A stretch of 45,863 nucleotides of DNA. Origin: Alphaproteobacteria bacterium (GTDB lineage Bacteria; Pseudomonadota; Alphaproteobacteria; DSM-16000; Inquilinaceae). A program made the translations under genes and the position numbers. The stretch lies in contig JANQIU010000225.1 of NCBI GenBank assembly GCA_028281985.1, forward strand, positions 1 to 45,863, written 5' to 3'. Numbering within the stretch: the first letter of the stretch is position 1; the number at the start of each line of letters is the position of its first letter. Of this stretch, positions 17,006-25,236 are shown piece after piece. Under the pieces are notes generated by a model that did not search any database, was not told where the DNA came from, and saw nothing but the letters and a program-made list of their open reading frames with translations.

Positions 17006-17620
17006 ATGGCAGACGCGGTTCGCAGGAGCATGCTTGTCGGCGCGGGGCTTTATGCGGCAACCGCGGTTGTTGGGCGCGGCAATGCCCATACTCTGGATGC
17101 CGGCACTAGCGGTCTGTTGCTGGGCGCTGAAGGATGGGATGCGAACAGCCCGCCAGGACTGGAGTTCCTGTTTGAAGCGCGGGTCCAGCTACACCTTCCA
17201 CCGATGGACGTGGGGACGACGCCCGAAGGCCAGCGGGCGATCTTCCTCGTCAGGGGCGGCACCTTCGACGGGCCTCACCTGCGCGGACGTGTGGTGCCGG
17301 ACGCAGGGGCCGATTGGGTACGCATTCGCCCGGACGGAACGGGCGTCCTCGATGTCCGTTTCTGCCTGGAGACGCACGATAACGCTCTGATCTACGCGTA
17401 TTGGCAGGGGCGGTTTTGGTCGGCCCCGGAAGATGCCCATTATGCGACCGACTTCGAGAAGCCGGACGATCCAGCAGGTGCATGGCGCTATTACTTTCGT
17501 GCGGCGCCGCTATTCGAGACCGGCGATACCCGCTATGCGTGGCTCAACAACCTCATCTCGGTGACCAAATCCCGAACGGGCGATGGCGGTCCCATCCATC
17601 GCGTTTTTGCCGTGACGTGA
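17006..17620 (+). CDS. DUF3237 (UPF0311) family protein
   Basis: 204-residue protein of the DUF3237 beta-barrel family, recognised from LEFLFEARVQLHLPP, GQRAIFLVRGGTFDGPHLRGRVVPDAGADW (in part), LDVRFCLETHDNALIYAYWQG and YAWLNNLI. It begins RRSMLVGAGLYAATAVVG, a possible Tat-like export signal. The start is supported by GGAAGGAG at about 16991. Many DUF3237 proteins sit beside regulators of aromatic or steroid metabolism; no reaction is established. Expressed from the promoter at 16892 under likely MarR control, with a leader of about 78 bases. Confidence 0.8.
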   Translation: MADAVRRSMLVGAGLYAATAVVGRGNAHTLDAGTSGLLLGAEGWDANSPPGLEFLFEARVQLHLPPMDVGTTPEGQRAIFLVRGGTFDGPHLRGRVVPDAGADWVRIRPDGTGVLDVRFCLETHDNALIYAYWQGRFWSAPEDAHYATDFEKPDDPAGAWRYYFRAAPLFETGDTRYAWLNNLISVTKSRTGDGGPIHRVFAVT

Positions 17621-17721
17621 TGTGCTTGCAGCGCATTTCATGATCCGTGAGCAGCTGATCACAAGCCGTGACCCAGGGACAGGAGGTAATCTGGTGTACA
17701 AGCGTGCATGATGCTCGCTCC

Positions 17722-18285
17722 ATGGTGTACTTCTCGCTCTTCCCGACTGCGCTCGGTGACTGCGGGATTGCCTGGTGCAACGACATCGTCGTCGCAACGC
17801 ACCTGCCGGAAGAGAGCGCTGCCGACACGGGCCGTCGTCTGGCCGCGCGCGCGGGCGCCATGAGGGGCGAACCATCGGGCGTCATCCGTCGCGCCGTCGC
17901 GTTGATGACCGCTCTGCTCGACGGCCAGGGAACGGACCTTACTTCCATCGTTTGCGACTTCGGCGGGATCGATCCGTTTGCGGCACGGGTCTATGCCGCA
18001 ACGCGCGCGATCCCGGCCGGCGAGACATCGACCTATGGCGCCATCGCCTCGCAACTCGGCGACAGGCAGCGTGCCCGCGACGTCGGGCAGGCCCTCGGGC
18101 GCAATCCGTTGCCGATCGTGGTGCCGTGCCATCGTGTCATCGGCGCGGGCGGCAAGCTCACCGGCTTCTCGTCAGCCGGTGGTGTCGCAACGAAGCTCAA
18201 AATGCTCGCGATCGAAGGCGCCCTGGTCGGCGGCGCGCCCGGGCTGTTCGATGATCTTCCGCTCGCGGCGAAGCCGAGACGCTGA
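17722..18285 (+). CDS. ogt: methylated-DNA-[protein]-cysteine S-methyltransferase
   Basis: 187-residue suicide repair protein that removes methyl groups from O6-methylguanine onto its own cysteine. The active site is NPLPIVVPCHRVIG with acceptor Cys136. The helix-turn-helix with the arginine finger is TYGAIASQLGDRQRARDVGQALGRNP (in part), and GKLTGFSSAGG closes the domain. The N-terminal ribonuclease-like domain has SLFPTALGDCGIAW. The start is uncertain: ATG 17722 gives the normal domain start. GTG 17704 or GTG 17668 are possible, the latter lying upstream of an AGGAGGT at 17681. No linked ada regulator is present. Confidence 0.88.
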   Translation: MVYFSLFPTALGDCGIAWCNDIVVATHLPEESAADTGRRLAARAGAMRGEPSGVIRRAVALMTALLDGQGTDLTSIVCDFGGIDPFAARVYAATRAIPAGETSTYGAIASQLGDRQRARDVGQALGRNPLPIVVPCHRVIGAGGKLTGFSSAGGVATKLKMLAIEGALVGGAPGLFDDLPLAAKPRR

Positions 18286-18415
18286 GCTCCCTCGGTCCTC
18301 GCCCTCTAGCAACAGTGCGTCGGACGGCCCCGTCTTGCCGCGGCACCTCGTTCGGTGAGGCTGGAATGCTGGGATACTGACCGGAGTTCTGGCCGAAAGG
18401 CCCGGCCGAGGACTG

Positions 18416-18997
18416 CTATACGGTCAAGGTCACCACCCACTTATGCTTGCCGATCTTCCGTGATCGCTCGAAGCCGGCACGCTCGAAGGTCGAGAGTGCC
18501 CCGTTGAAAAGAAATGCCGGAGAAGCCTTTCGGCCCTCGATATCCTCCGGGTATCCCTCGATGCGGCCCCCGCCCAGCGTCCTGATCTGCCCGATCGCCC
18601 CTTCAAGGGCGGTGGAGGCCACTCCGGTGCCGCGATGGCCTTTGCCGGCGAAGAAGCAGGTGATCCGCCAGTCGGGGAGCGTCAGACCGGCCGCCAGATA
18701 GGCGCGCTGATTATGGATTCGCGGAAGCTCGTCCGGCGACCCGAACTGGCACCAGCCGACGCAGTCCGGACCCTGGAAAACCAGAGAGGCATGCGCCCGT
18801 CCTTCCCGAACGCGGCATTCCTTCGCCTTGCGCTTTCCTGCCGGCGTGTCGTCCAAGCACGCGCCCTTGCCGTGGTACCACATGCACCAGCAGCCGCCCC
18901 AAACACCGTTGTTGGCCTCGACCAAACGCGCGAAGCCCGGCCAAGTCTCCGAATCCAGTGCCTTGGTTCGGTATTCCGTCAGCAGATGTCTCGACAT
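18416..18997 (-). CDS. GNAT family N-acetyltransferase
   Basis: 193-residue acetyltransferase. The acetyl-CoA loop is FFAGKGHRGTGVASTALEGAI, with the Q/RxxGxG/A-like GHRGTGVA. The N-terminal GGCWCMWYHG is a cysteine- and tryptophan-rich signature of a GNAT subfamily annotated in many alphaproteobacteria. The promoter at 19004-19033 has a -10 only seven bases before the start codon, so the transcript may be leaderless, and its spacer matches the MarR operator at 16895. This suggests regulation by the cysteine-rich MarR 2.1 kb away. The acceptor substrate is unknown. Confidence 0.85.
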   Translation of the reverse strand: MSRHLLTEYRTKALDSETWPGFARLVEANNGVWGGCWCMWYHGKGACLDDTPAGKRKAKECRVREGRAHASLVFQGPDCVGWCQFGSPDELPRIHNQRAYLAAGLTLPDWRITCFFAGKGHRGTGVASTALEGAIGQIRTLGGGRIEGYPEDIEGRKASPAFLFNGALSTFERAGFERSRKIGKHKWVVTLTV

Positions 18998-19003
18998 GAG
19001 ACA

Positions 19004-19033
19004 GCATTACGTGCGCTGCGCACATATCGTCAA
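19004..19033 (-). promoter_or_regulatory. promoter with second copy of the MarR-type operator
   Basis: Reading leftward, -35 TTGACG (19028-19033), an 18-base spacer and -10 TAATGC (19004-19009) precede the GNAT gene. The spacer holds TACGTGCG and CGCACATA around CT, an imperfect repeat (19008-19026) nearly identical in core to the 27-base palindrome at 16895-16921. Promoter geometry is also the same, which supports one shared regulator. Confidence 0.6.
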
Positions 19034-19072
19034 GCTGAGAGTTCTGCGTCCGGTGTGGGATGTCCCGCCGCG

Positions 19073-19393
19073 TCAAGACGGGTCTTCGCCGGCGAAGGCG
19101 ACGACCATGTGCGAGTGATGCATGGTGATGCTGTGACCATCGATGCAGGACACGAAGGGCCTTACCGACTCCGTTTTGCCGATGGTGTCCGCTGCGGCCA
19201 GGGCTTCTTTCATGCTGGCCCATTCGATGTGTTCGATCCACAGGCCGTCTTCGGTGCAGGACAGGTTACGGTGGATAAAGCCGGGCTGTGACCGGACAAA
19301 GGCCGAGGACGCCTCGATAGTCGCCTCGAACTGCTCGCGGGTGACCTCTTTCCCGAGGCGGAAATGCACGGTCTCGATGACATGCGGGGGCAT
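19073..19393 (-). CDS. ABM-like dimeric alpha/beta-barrel protein
   Basis: 106-residue protein resembling antibiotic-biosynthesis-monooxygenase-like ferredoxin folds: IETVHFRLGKEVTREQFEATIEA (in part), the SQPGFIHRNLSCTEDGLWIEHIEW strand pair (in part), and a helical segment after it. Proteins of this fold act as small monooxygenases, dehydratases or heme/quinol handlers, but no catalytic residue can be assigned here. It is downstream of and on the same strand as the azoreductase gene (43 bases), so an operon is likely. A poorly characterised hypothetical by any standard. Confidence 0.7.
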   Translation of the reverse strand: MPPHVIETVHFRLGKEVTREQFEATIEASSAFVRSQPGFIHRNLSCTEDGLWIEHIEWASMKEALAAADTIGKTESVRPFVSCIDGHSITMHHSHMVVAFAGEDPS

Positions 19394-19435
19394 GGGCGGG
19401 CTCCTCTCAAGGTCAGGTCAGTGGGAGAAAGGGAT

Positions 19436-20086
19436 CTACGATGCCAGGTCGCTGGCCCAGGCATCCGACAGGGCGGCGGTTTCAGCTCTGGCGCGTTCGA
19501 TGGCGGCCGCTTTTTCTTCCGGTCCCGAGAATTGAAGCGGCTGTGCATGGATGACATCCGCGTCGGCGAGGCCGACAAATCCGAAGACGGCCTTCAGATG
19601 CGGCGTCAGACAATCCATGCCTTCAAACGCGCCGCCGGGCCGGTAGCTGCCGCCGGTGGCGAGAAGCATGACCGCCCTCTTGCCGGCAAGGTGGCCGACC
19701 ACGCCTGACGGCCCGACATCGAAGGTGCGGCCGCTGCGGACAATGTTGTCGACGAAGGCTTTGAACACCGCCGGCATGCCGAAATTGTGCATCGGAATGC
19801 CGAACACCAGCAGATCAGCCTTCAAGACGCGATCGACCAGCGCGTCGGAGGCGGCGAGCGCCGTCTTCATCTGCGGCGTCCGCTCCGCTTCATTGAGGTA
19901 CATGGCAGCGGTCGCCATCGCATCGAGCGGTGTGGCCGGGGTTTCGGCAAGGTCCAGCCGGTCGACCTCAAGACCGATACCGCTGCGCTTCAGGCGCTCG
20001 ACGAACAGCGACGACAGCATCCTTGAGGTCGACCCTTCAAGACGGGCGCTGCAATCGAGGTGAAGCAGGCGTTTGGGGGCAGGCAA
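19436..20086 (-). CDS. azoR: FMN-dependent NADH-azoreductase
   Basis: 216-residue flavodoxin-fold enzyme that reduces quinones and azo dyes with NAD(P)H using bound FMN. The N-terminal phosphate loop is LHLDCSARLEGSTSRMLS, the flavin-contacting segment is FGIPMHNFGMPAVFKAFVDNIVRSGRTF (in part), and LLATGGSYRPGGAFEGMD is the conserved second flavin loop of AzoR. The start is TTG at 20086 behind AAAGGATG. It diverges from a YafY-type regulator; an inverted repeat at 20131-20145 lies between them. Likely role is quinone or electrophile detoxification. Confidence 0.88.
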   Translation of the reverse strand: MPAPKRLLHLDCSARLEGSTSRMLSSLFVERLKRSGIGLEVDRLDLAETPATPLDAMATAAMYLNEAERTPQMKTALAASDALVDRVLKADLLVFGIPMHNFGMPAVFKAFVDNIVRSGRTFDVGPSGVVGHLAGKRAVMLLATGGSYRPGGAFEGMDCLTPHLKAVFGFVGLADADVIHAQPLQFSGPEEKAAAIERARAETAALSDAWASDLAS

Positions 20087-20130
20087 GACGCATCCTTTCT
20101 GGTTCGCCTGGCCTGGTTACGCTATGCCTG

Positions 20131-20145
20131 TGACAGTTTCTGTCA
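20131..20145. promoter_or_regulatory. inverted repeat operator between azoR and the YafY-type gene
   Basis: TGACAG-TTT-CTGTCA is a perfect 15-base inverted repeat located 10 bases before the GTG start of the YafY-type regulator and 45 bases before azoR. This is the usual position for operators of this regulator class. Binding is inferred from placement only. Confidence 0.5.
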
Positions 20146-20154
20146 GGGGCGACC

Positions 20155-20820
20155 GTGCGCACCATTCGCCTGTTTCAGGTTCTCGATTATCTCCGCGCCC
20201 GGTCCCAGCCCGTCTCCGCGGAGCGGATCGCGCGTCACCTCGGCGTTTCGGTCAGGACCCTCTACCGGGATATCGCGACGCTGCAGGGCATGGGAGCCCC
20301 GATCCGCGGCGCCGGCGGTCTCGGCTATCAGCTTGAGAGGGGTTACTTCCTGCCCCCGCTCCATTTCGACGCCGATGAGCTCGACGCCATCGTCCTGGGG
20401 CTTCGCCTCGCCGCCAAGCGGGGCGATCCGGACCTGGCTGTGGCCGCCGACCGGGTGCTGGGCAAGCTCGCCGCATCCGGCGAGGAGGTCGCCTCCGATC
20501 TCGACCGTCCCCTGCTGGCCGTCGGCTCCCGCCGGGACGCGGAAGGTGCAGATCGGATCGCCGAGCTCCGTCGGGCGGTGCGGGAGCGGCGGCTTATCAG
20601 GATGGCTTACAGAAACGAAGCGGAGGTGCTCACCGACCGGACTGTGCGTCCGCTCGGCCTTACGGCCTTCGAATCCGTCTGGCTGCTGACGGGTTGGTGC
20701 CTGGCCAGAGCCGACTTCCGGAACTTCCGTCCAGACCGGATGGAATCCTTGGTCGTCCTAACCGACCGCTTTGCCGTCGAGTCCGGCAAGGAGTTCCGGG
20801 ACTATCTGCGTCTTCTCTAG
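20155..20820 (+). CDS. YafY-type HTH/WYL-domain transcriptional regulator
   Basis: 221-residue regulator. The N-terminal HTH_11 domain (residues 1-60) reads RTIRLFQVLDYLRARSQPVSAERIARHLGVSVRTLYRDI (in part). The C-terminal WYL domain (about 140-221) has RLIRMAYRNEAEVLTDRTVRPLGL (in part) and LLTGWCLARADFRNFRPDRM. Related proteins repress neighbouring oxidoreductase genes and respond to small aromatic or electrophilic ligands. It begins with GTG at 20155 and diverges from azoR, its probable target. Confidence 0.88.
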   Translation: MRTIRLFQVLDYLRARSQPVSAERIARHLGVSVRTLYRDIATLQGMGAPIRGAGGLGYQLERGYFLPPLHFDADELDAIVLGLRLAAKRGDPDLAVAADRVLGKLAASGEEVASDLDRPLLAVGSRRDAEGADRIAELRRAVRERRLIRMAYRNEAEVLTDRTVRPLGLTAFESVWLLTGWCLARADFRNFRPDRMESLVVLTDRFAVESGKEFRDYLRLL

Positions 20821-20923
20821 CGACCGTGATTGCCCCTGATACTCTGCGCCTGGATTCTTCCCCTCGCCGTCTGCCGACACAAAGGAGCAGCGTTGGATCC
20901 CCAAGGCGCGGTTGGGGCTGGCG

Positions 20924-21859
20924 TCAGCGGGCGATGACCTCCACGCGACGGTTCAAGGCCCGACCTTCTTCCGTCGTGTTGGGCGCGACCGGAGCGAGAA
21001 AGCCGGCACCGGCATGCTGCATACGGCCGCTCGCGACGCCGTGCTCGGCTTCCAGTGCCGCTCGCACGGCCGCAGCGCGGCGCTGCGACAGGCCGAGATT
21101 GTACTCCATCGTGCCCTGATTGTCGGTGTGGCCGACGATGACGACGTCCAGGTCCGGCGCGTTGTTCAGCAAACGGGCGATTTCGGCGATGGTCTGGGCG
21201 CTCTCGGGTTCGATGGCATCGCTGTCGAAGGCAAACGTGATCCCGTAAAGCGCAACCCGGCCGGTCTCCAGAATCTCCGATTGCATCTGTTCGGCGTCGA
21301 TCATCCTGATTTCCAGGGGCGCGATCTCGACGACACCAAGCATGACGCGTACCCGGTTCTGGGTATCCGGGCTGACGATCACCGTCGCATAAGCGTCGCC
21401 TTCTTCAGGCCGGGCGAGCCTGGCCGACAGCACGTGATGGTCGAACCGGTCGACCACCATGGTCGGCAATGGAAACTGGTCCAGGTCATAGGAGATGCCA
21501 CCGCAGTCCCCGGTCTCGCAGGCAAACACCGTCTCGAAGCCGTTGCTGGCCAGTGCCGCTTCGAAATTGCGGACCACCGCTATCGGCGAGATGTCCGCAT
21601 CGATGATGTAGGAAATCCGGGTCACGCGACCTTCGAGCGACTGAAAGCCGTCCGCGCCGGCGGCCGCCGGAAAGGGATAAACGTCGAACTCCTGGAACTC
21701 GTATCCGTTGATGATGCTGCCTTCATAGCGGCCGACAAGCGGATGGTCGGAGGCGCCCTCGATATCCTGGGCAGCGGCCGGCGTCCCAACCGCACTGGTC
21801 GCCACCATCACCGCCGCGAACACCAGACACGTCGGAATATGCTTGAAGAGTCCCGACAC
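20924..21859 (-). CDS. exported OmpA-domain protein with DUF4892-like N-terminal region
   Basis: 311-residue secreted protein with a Sec signal peptide to about residue 30 (AAAQ). The middle region (about 35-190, DHPLVGRYEGSIINGYEFQEFD onward, in part) resembles DUF4892. The C-terminal OmpA domain (about 200-311) has GITFAFDSDAIEPESAQTI, VVIVGHTDNQG, YNLGLSQRRAAAVRAAL and LNRRVEV, which bind peptidoglycan. It begins with GTG at 21859. It probably anchors the outer envelope to the cell wall or senses envelope state. It stands alone, with no obvious operon partner. Confidence 0.85.
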   Translation of the reverse strand: MSGLFKHIPTCLVFAAVMVATSAVGTPAAAQDIEGASDHPLVGRYEGSIINGYEFQEFDVYPFPAAAGADGFQSLEGRVTRISYIIDADISPIAVVRNFEAALASNGFETVFACETGDCGGISYDLDQFPLPTMVVDRFDHHVLSARLARPEEGDAYATVIVSPDTQNRVRVMLGVVEIAPLEIRMIDAEQMQSEILETGRVALYGITFAFDSDAIEPESAQTIAEIARLLNNAPDLDVVIVGHTDNQGTMEYNLGLSQRRAAAVRAALEAEHGVASGRMQHAGAGFLAPVAPNTTEEGRALNRRVEVIAR

Positions 21860-21952
21860 CTTCAGCTCTCCCCTGCCCTGACATCACCGACGCTGGACTG
21901 CGCATCCTGCACGGATGCCAGAAAAGCCGGACTTTGCGACAAAGATGTGGTG

Positions 21953-21974
21953 GGCGTGGAGGCCCGTCCACGCC
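21953..21974. terminator. hairpin after the EthD gene
   Basis: GGCGTGGA and TCCACGCC form a perfect 8-base stem with loop GGCCCG between the end of the leftward EthD gene and the start of the OmpA-type gene. There is no strong T-run, so it may be a weak or factor-assisted terminator, or simply a hairpin. Confidence 0.35.
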
Positions 21975-22019
21975 TTGGCGTGCCGGGCCCCCGGGGTGTT
22001 CCCGTGTCGGTTGGACGCG

Positions 22020-23198
22020 TCAGTTGGGCAGCAGATAGGCCGCCTCGAGATCGACGCGTTGCGATCGGTCCGTCGGCACCTCGTTCATGATCTTGTCGAT
22101 GATGTTGTGGTTGATCGCTGTCCAGTAGGCCGACGCGGTCATGTCCAGATAATCCGCCTCGTCCGCCTCGATCCGCCGGTAGTCGGGGCTCATGAGAAAG
22201 TCCTCCAGATCGGCCATGTTGTGGAACTCCATGACGGTGATCCCGTCCCATTGGGCGCCGACCTCATGCCAGAACAGGTCGCCTTCCCCGTCGGGGCCGA
22301 TGTTGTGGAGCTGCGCATACCGGGCGACGAAACGGTGCGTGGCCGGCTGTGCCAGAACCAGATCGGCGTGATCGGTCAGCCAGTGCGCCTGCCAGTCGTC
22401 CCGGGTCACGCCTTCGGCGACTTGGTGGATCTTGATCAGACTGACCGCCTCGCGGGCTCCGCGGTTCGGGATCACGATGTACTCGGCCGTGACCAGATGC
22501 GGCACCGAGCGGAACATGACGTGCTCTTCGGGGACGATGTACTGCGGAAACTTGCCCTGTCCGAACGAGATCGACAGATCCTCCAGATTGTTGAAGGCCA
22601 TGTAGGCAAAGCCATCGTATTGCGGGCGCTGATACGGCGGAATGTTGCCGACGATCTCGCTGAACAGGTCGCCATCGGCGTTCAGCGGCGGCTGGTAGGG
22701 CGGCGCAAAGAACGATGTCGGCCCCGATGAGATCCGATGGACCTGATCGTAGCGGAGCATCAACGCCATGCTCGCATCGTCGGGACCGTCCCGGTGCGTG
22801 AACCGCATGCCATGGATCTTCCGCCAGTACTCATTCCAATACTCGCCGGCGATATAGGGGTTCTGCTCGAACGCCAGGTCTTCAGGTTGCGCCGTCTCAA
22901 GGTCGACCGGCAGACCGTCAAGTCCGACGAGATTGTCCGGATCGCGTGGGCGTTCGCTCTCCGGCGTCAGATCCGGCCGCATCAGAAATGCCGGCAGGAC
23001 GATCAAGGGGGGGCGTGTGTTGTCATACACCCCTGGCCGATCGGCGGTGTTCGGATCGCCGACGGCGTCCGTCGCATGGCTGTAACTGTCGCGATAAGGC
23101 GGGCGCTCCAGGATATCAGCCTGGGCAGCGGTGATCGTCGCACCGGTTGCAGCGGCCATGAACAGGCCGGCAACGGCACAGTGCATATGGCGATGCAT
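22020..23198 (-). CDS. exported protein with two EthD-type domains
   Basis: 392-residue protein with a signal peptide (to about residue 27, AAQA). Two dimeric alpha+beta-barrel (EthD, PF07110-like) units are visible: the first covers about residues 130-255 (ALMLRYDQVHRISSGP ... EEHVMFRSVPHLV), the second about 265-375 (SLIKIHQVAEGVTRDDWQAHWL, TDHADLVLAQPATHRF, AQWDGITVMEFHNMADLEDF). EthD proteins assist cytochrome P450 ether cleavage or act in polyketide-like chemistry, usually as single cytosolic domains, so an exported tandem is unusual. It diverges from the dsbA-type operon across repeated GGTCACC half-sites. AGGAA precedes the start. Confidence 0.75.
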   Translation of the reverse strand: MHRHMHCAVAGLFMAAATGATITAAQADILERPPYRDSYSHATDAVGDPNTADRPGVYDNTRPPLIVLPAFLMRPDLTPESERPRDPDNLVGLDGLPVDLETAQPEDLAFEQNPYIAGEYWNEYWRKIHGMRFTHRDGPDDASMALMLRYDQVHRISSGPTSFFAPPYQPPLNADGDLFSEIVGNIPPYQRPQYDGFAYMAFNNLEDLSISFGQGKFPQYIVPEEHVMFRSVPHLVTAEYIVIPNRGAREAVSLIKIHQVAEGVTRDDWQAHWLTDHADLVLAQPATHRFVARYAQLHNIGPDGEGDLFWHEVGAQWDGITVMEFHNMADLEDFLMSPDYRRIEADEADYLDMTASAYWTAINHNIIDKIMNEVPTDRSQRVDLEAAYLLPN

Positions 23199-23245
23199 GG
23201 TTGGGTTCCTCGTGTTCCGAAAGCTGCACCGGCATATGGCCGTCT

Positions 23246-23335
23246 AGGTCACCAAGCGTAAAGTAGGCACCGTTTGGTGACCTTGGCTTGGGAGCATCAC
23301 ACCTGGTGCCTGCCCCAGGGTCACCGAAAGGTGAC
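23246..23335. promoter_or_regulatory. cluster of GGTCACC operator half-sites
   Basis: AGGTCACCAA (23246-23255) and its exact complement TTGGTGACCT (23274-23283) form a 10-base-arm repeat over 18 bases. A second, tight palindrome GTCACC-GAAA-GGTGAC occupies 23320-23335. All four half-sites share GGTCACC or its complement. They sit between the divergent EthD gene and the dsbA-type operon, so one dimeric regulator probably controls both. The form resembles operators of HxlR regulators, and such a gene lies at 26697; that link is inference. Confidence 0.55.
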
Positions 23336-23411
23336 TACTATGCATTCAGGTACTGAAAAACTATCTATCGGATCGCCGGAAGGCGTGATCCCCGTCACCG
23401 AAGGCGATGCC

Positions 23412-24098
23412 ATGGAAGACGCAACCAGACTGACCCTCGACATCGTGTCGGACACGATCTGCCCCTGGTGCTATGTCGGGAAGCGCCGGCTGGAAGCCGC
23501 CCTGGCGGCCATCGGCGACGGCCTATCCTTCGACATCCGCTGGCGACCCTACGAGCTGAACCCGGACATGCCCCGCGAAGGCCTGGACCGGAAGCTATAT
23601 CGGACGCGAAAGTTCGGCAGTTGGGCAACATCGCGTGAACTCGATGCCCAGGTGGCGGCGGCGGGCGCCACGGAAGGGCTGGAATTCCATCACGACCGGA
23701 TCGAGAAGACACCGAACACCCTCCTGAGCCACGTCCTGGTTCGTCTCGCCGGCGACGCAGGCCTCCAGGGCGACCTGGTTGAGGCGCTCTTCAGTGCCTA
23801 CTTCGTCGAAGGCAGGGATGTCGGCGATCCGGCAGTCCTGGCGGCGATCGGGTCCGATACCGGACTGGACCGGGCGACGGTCGAAGCGGCGTTGGCAGAC
23901 GAGGCCCTGCACGCCGATGTCAGGGCGGAGGCGCGGAGCTTCGCCCAGTCCGGGATCCGCGGCGTCCCGACGGTGCTTCTCAACCGTGTTGTGATCGTCT
24001 CCGGCGCACAGCGGCCCGCGCTGATCGAACACGCCTTGCGCAAGGCCGCGGCCGACGAAAGCGTCATCGCGGCGGGAAGGCTGTTGGCGGATGCCTGA
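23412..24098 (+). CDS. DsbA family oxidoreductase (FrnE-type)
   Basis: 228-residue thioredoxin-fold protein of the DsbA/FrnE group. The active site is DTICPWCYVGKRRLEAAL, with CPWC, and the closing cis-Pro loop is SGIRGVPTVLLN. There is no signal peptide, in keeping with cytosolic FrnE proteins linked to polyketide and oxidative-stress genes. The start at 23412 gives the standard N-terminus (LTLDIVSDTICPWC). Upstream ATG 23340 or GTG 23274 in frame would fall in the operator cluster. The stop overlaps the next gene's start, so it is translationally coupled to the FAD monooxygenase. Confidence 0.86.
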   Translation: MEDATRLTLDIVSDTICPWCYVGKRRLEAALAAIGDGLSFDIRWRPYELNPDMPREGLDRKLYRTRKFGSWATSRELDAQVAAAGATEGLEFHHDRIEKTPNTLLSHVLVRLAGDAGLQGDLVEALFSAYFVEGRDVGDPAVLAAIGSDTGLDRATVEAALADEALHADVRAEARSFAQSGIRGVPTVLLNRVVIVSGAQRPALIEHALRKAAADESVIAAGRLLADA

Positions 24099-25236
24099 CC
24101 CGCTTCCCCAGCGCCTCGACATCGCGGTTGCCGGCGGATCGATCGCCGGGCTTTGCGCAGGCACGGCCCTGCTGTCGGCCGGCCTTGATGTGCACGTCTT
24201 CGAACGATCCGCGGAAAGGCTGTCGAGCCGCGGCGCAGGCATCGTGGTCCAGCCGGAACTGTTGGACCTGCTCAACGCGGTGGGCGCGCCCCCGCTGGCG
24301 ACAACACGCTGCGGCAGCCGACGCATGTTCGATGCGCCGACGGGCGGGGTCGAGACGACGCGCATGCCGCAGCGCTTCACCTCCTGGGAGGCGATCTATG
24401 CGGCCCTGCGGTCGGCATTCCCGGACGATCGATATCATCTTGGCTGCGAACTGGCGCTTGCGTCCCGGTCGGGTGACGGTGTCGAGCTTGTCATCGGCAG
24501 CGACCGGGTTGATGCCGACCTCCTGGTCGCTGCCGATGGGATCGGATCGGGTTTCCGCAGCGGCCTGGCCCCGGGCACGGTCACGCGCTACGCCGGCTAC
24601 ATCGCCTGGCGCGGCGTGGTGGACGAGTCCCAGCTCCACCCGGATCTGGTCGACGACTTCGACGACACGTTCAGCTTCTGCCGTCCGGTGGGGGGCGGGC
24701 ACGCGCTTTGCTACTTGATTCCGGGCGACGGGCCCGCCGTCGCCCCCGGCCGCCGGCGCCTGAACTGGGTCTGGTACATCCCCGTCGGAGACGACGCGAC
24801 GCGGGACGCGCTCCTGACCGACAGATCCGGGAAACGAAGACAGGTCTCGGTACCGCAGGGCGAGATCGGTGATGTTGCCCGCCGGTTCCTGCTGGCGCGG
24901 ACCGACCTGCTGGCCGCGCCGTTCGCCACGCTGGTTCGTGCAACGCCCGATCCGTTCATCCAGTCGATCGTCGACGTGGCGCCGTGCGGCATGGTCTTCG
25001 GCCGGGTGTGCCTTGTCGGCGACGCGGCCTTCGTCGTGCGTCCCCACACCGCTGCCTCGGCGGCCAAAGCGGCCGCCGATGCGATGGCGCTCGCCCAGAC
25101 GCTGCGCGGCGGCAACGGCGACTTCGATAGTCGCCTGTTGGAATGGGAACGCCAGCAGGTCGCGGTTGGACGGCGTTTGGTCGACTACGGCGTGATGCTT
25201 GGCGAGCGCACGCACCGGCAGCCTACCCATTCTTGA
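24091..25236 (+). CDS. FAD-dependent monooxygenase (2,6-dihydroxypyridine 3-monooxygenase-like)
   Basis: 381-residue flavoprotein hydroxylase. The dinucleotide-binding motif is IAVAGGSIAGLCAGTALL, the mid-protein DG motif is LLVAADGIGSGFR, and the second FAD motif is GRVCLVGDAAFVVRPHTAASAAKAAADA (in part). The VVRPHTAASAAKA form is typical of the dihydroxypyridine-hydroxylase (DhpH) branch. It would hydroxylate an aromatic ring using NAD(P)H and O2. It overlaps the dsbA-type gene by eight bases and is followed 31 bases later by a reductase-like flavoprotein. The real substrate is unknown. Confidence 0.85.
   Translation: MPDPLPQRLDIAVAGGSIAGLCAGTALLSAGLDVHVFERSAERLSSRGAGIVVQPELLDLLNAVGAPPLATTRCGSRRMFDAPTGGVETTRMPQRFTSWEAIYAALRSAFPDDRYHLGCELALASRSGDGVELVIGSDRVDADLLVAADGIGSGFRSGLAPGTVTRYAGYIAWRGVVDESQLHPDLVDDFDDTFSFCRPVGGGHALCYLIPGDGPAVAPGRRRLNWVWYIPVGDDATRDALLTDRSGKRRQVSVPQGEIGDVARRFLLARTDLLAAPFATLVRATPDPFIQSIVDVAPCGMVFGRVCLVGDAAFVVRPHTAASAAKAAADAMALAQTLRGGNGDFDSRLLEWERQQVAVGRRLVDYGVMLGERTHRQPTHS

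Noticed and set aside
20912-22090. Plus-strand open frame of about 392 codons
   Set aside because: Antisense to the OmpA-domain gene, which has a signal peptide and a full OmpA motif set.
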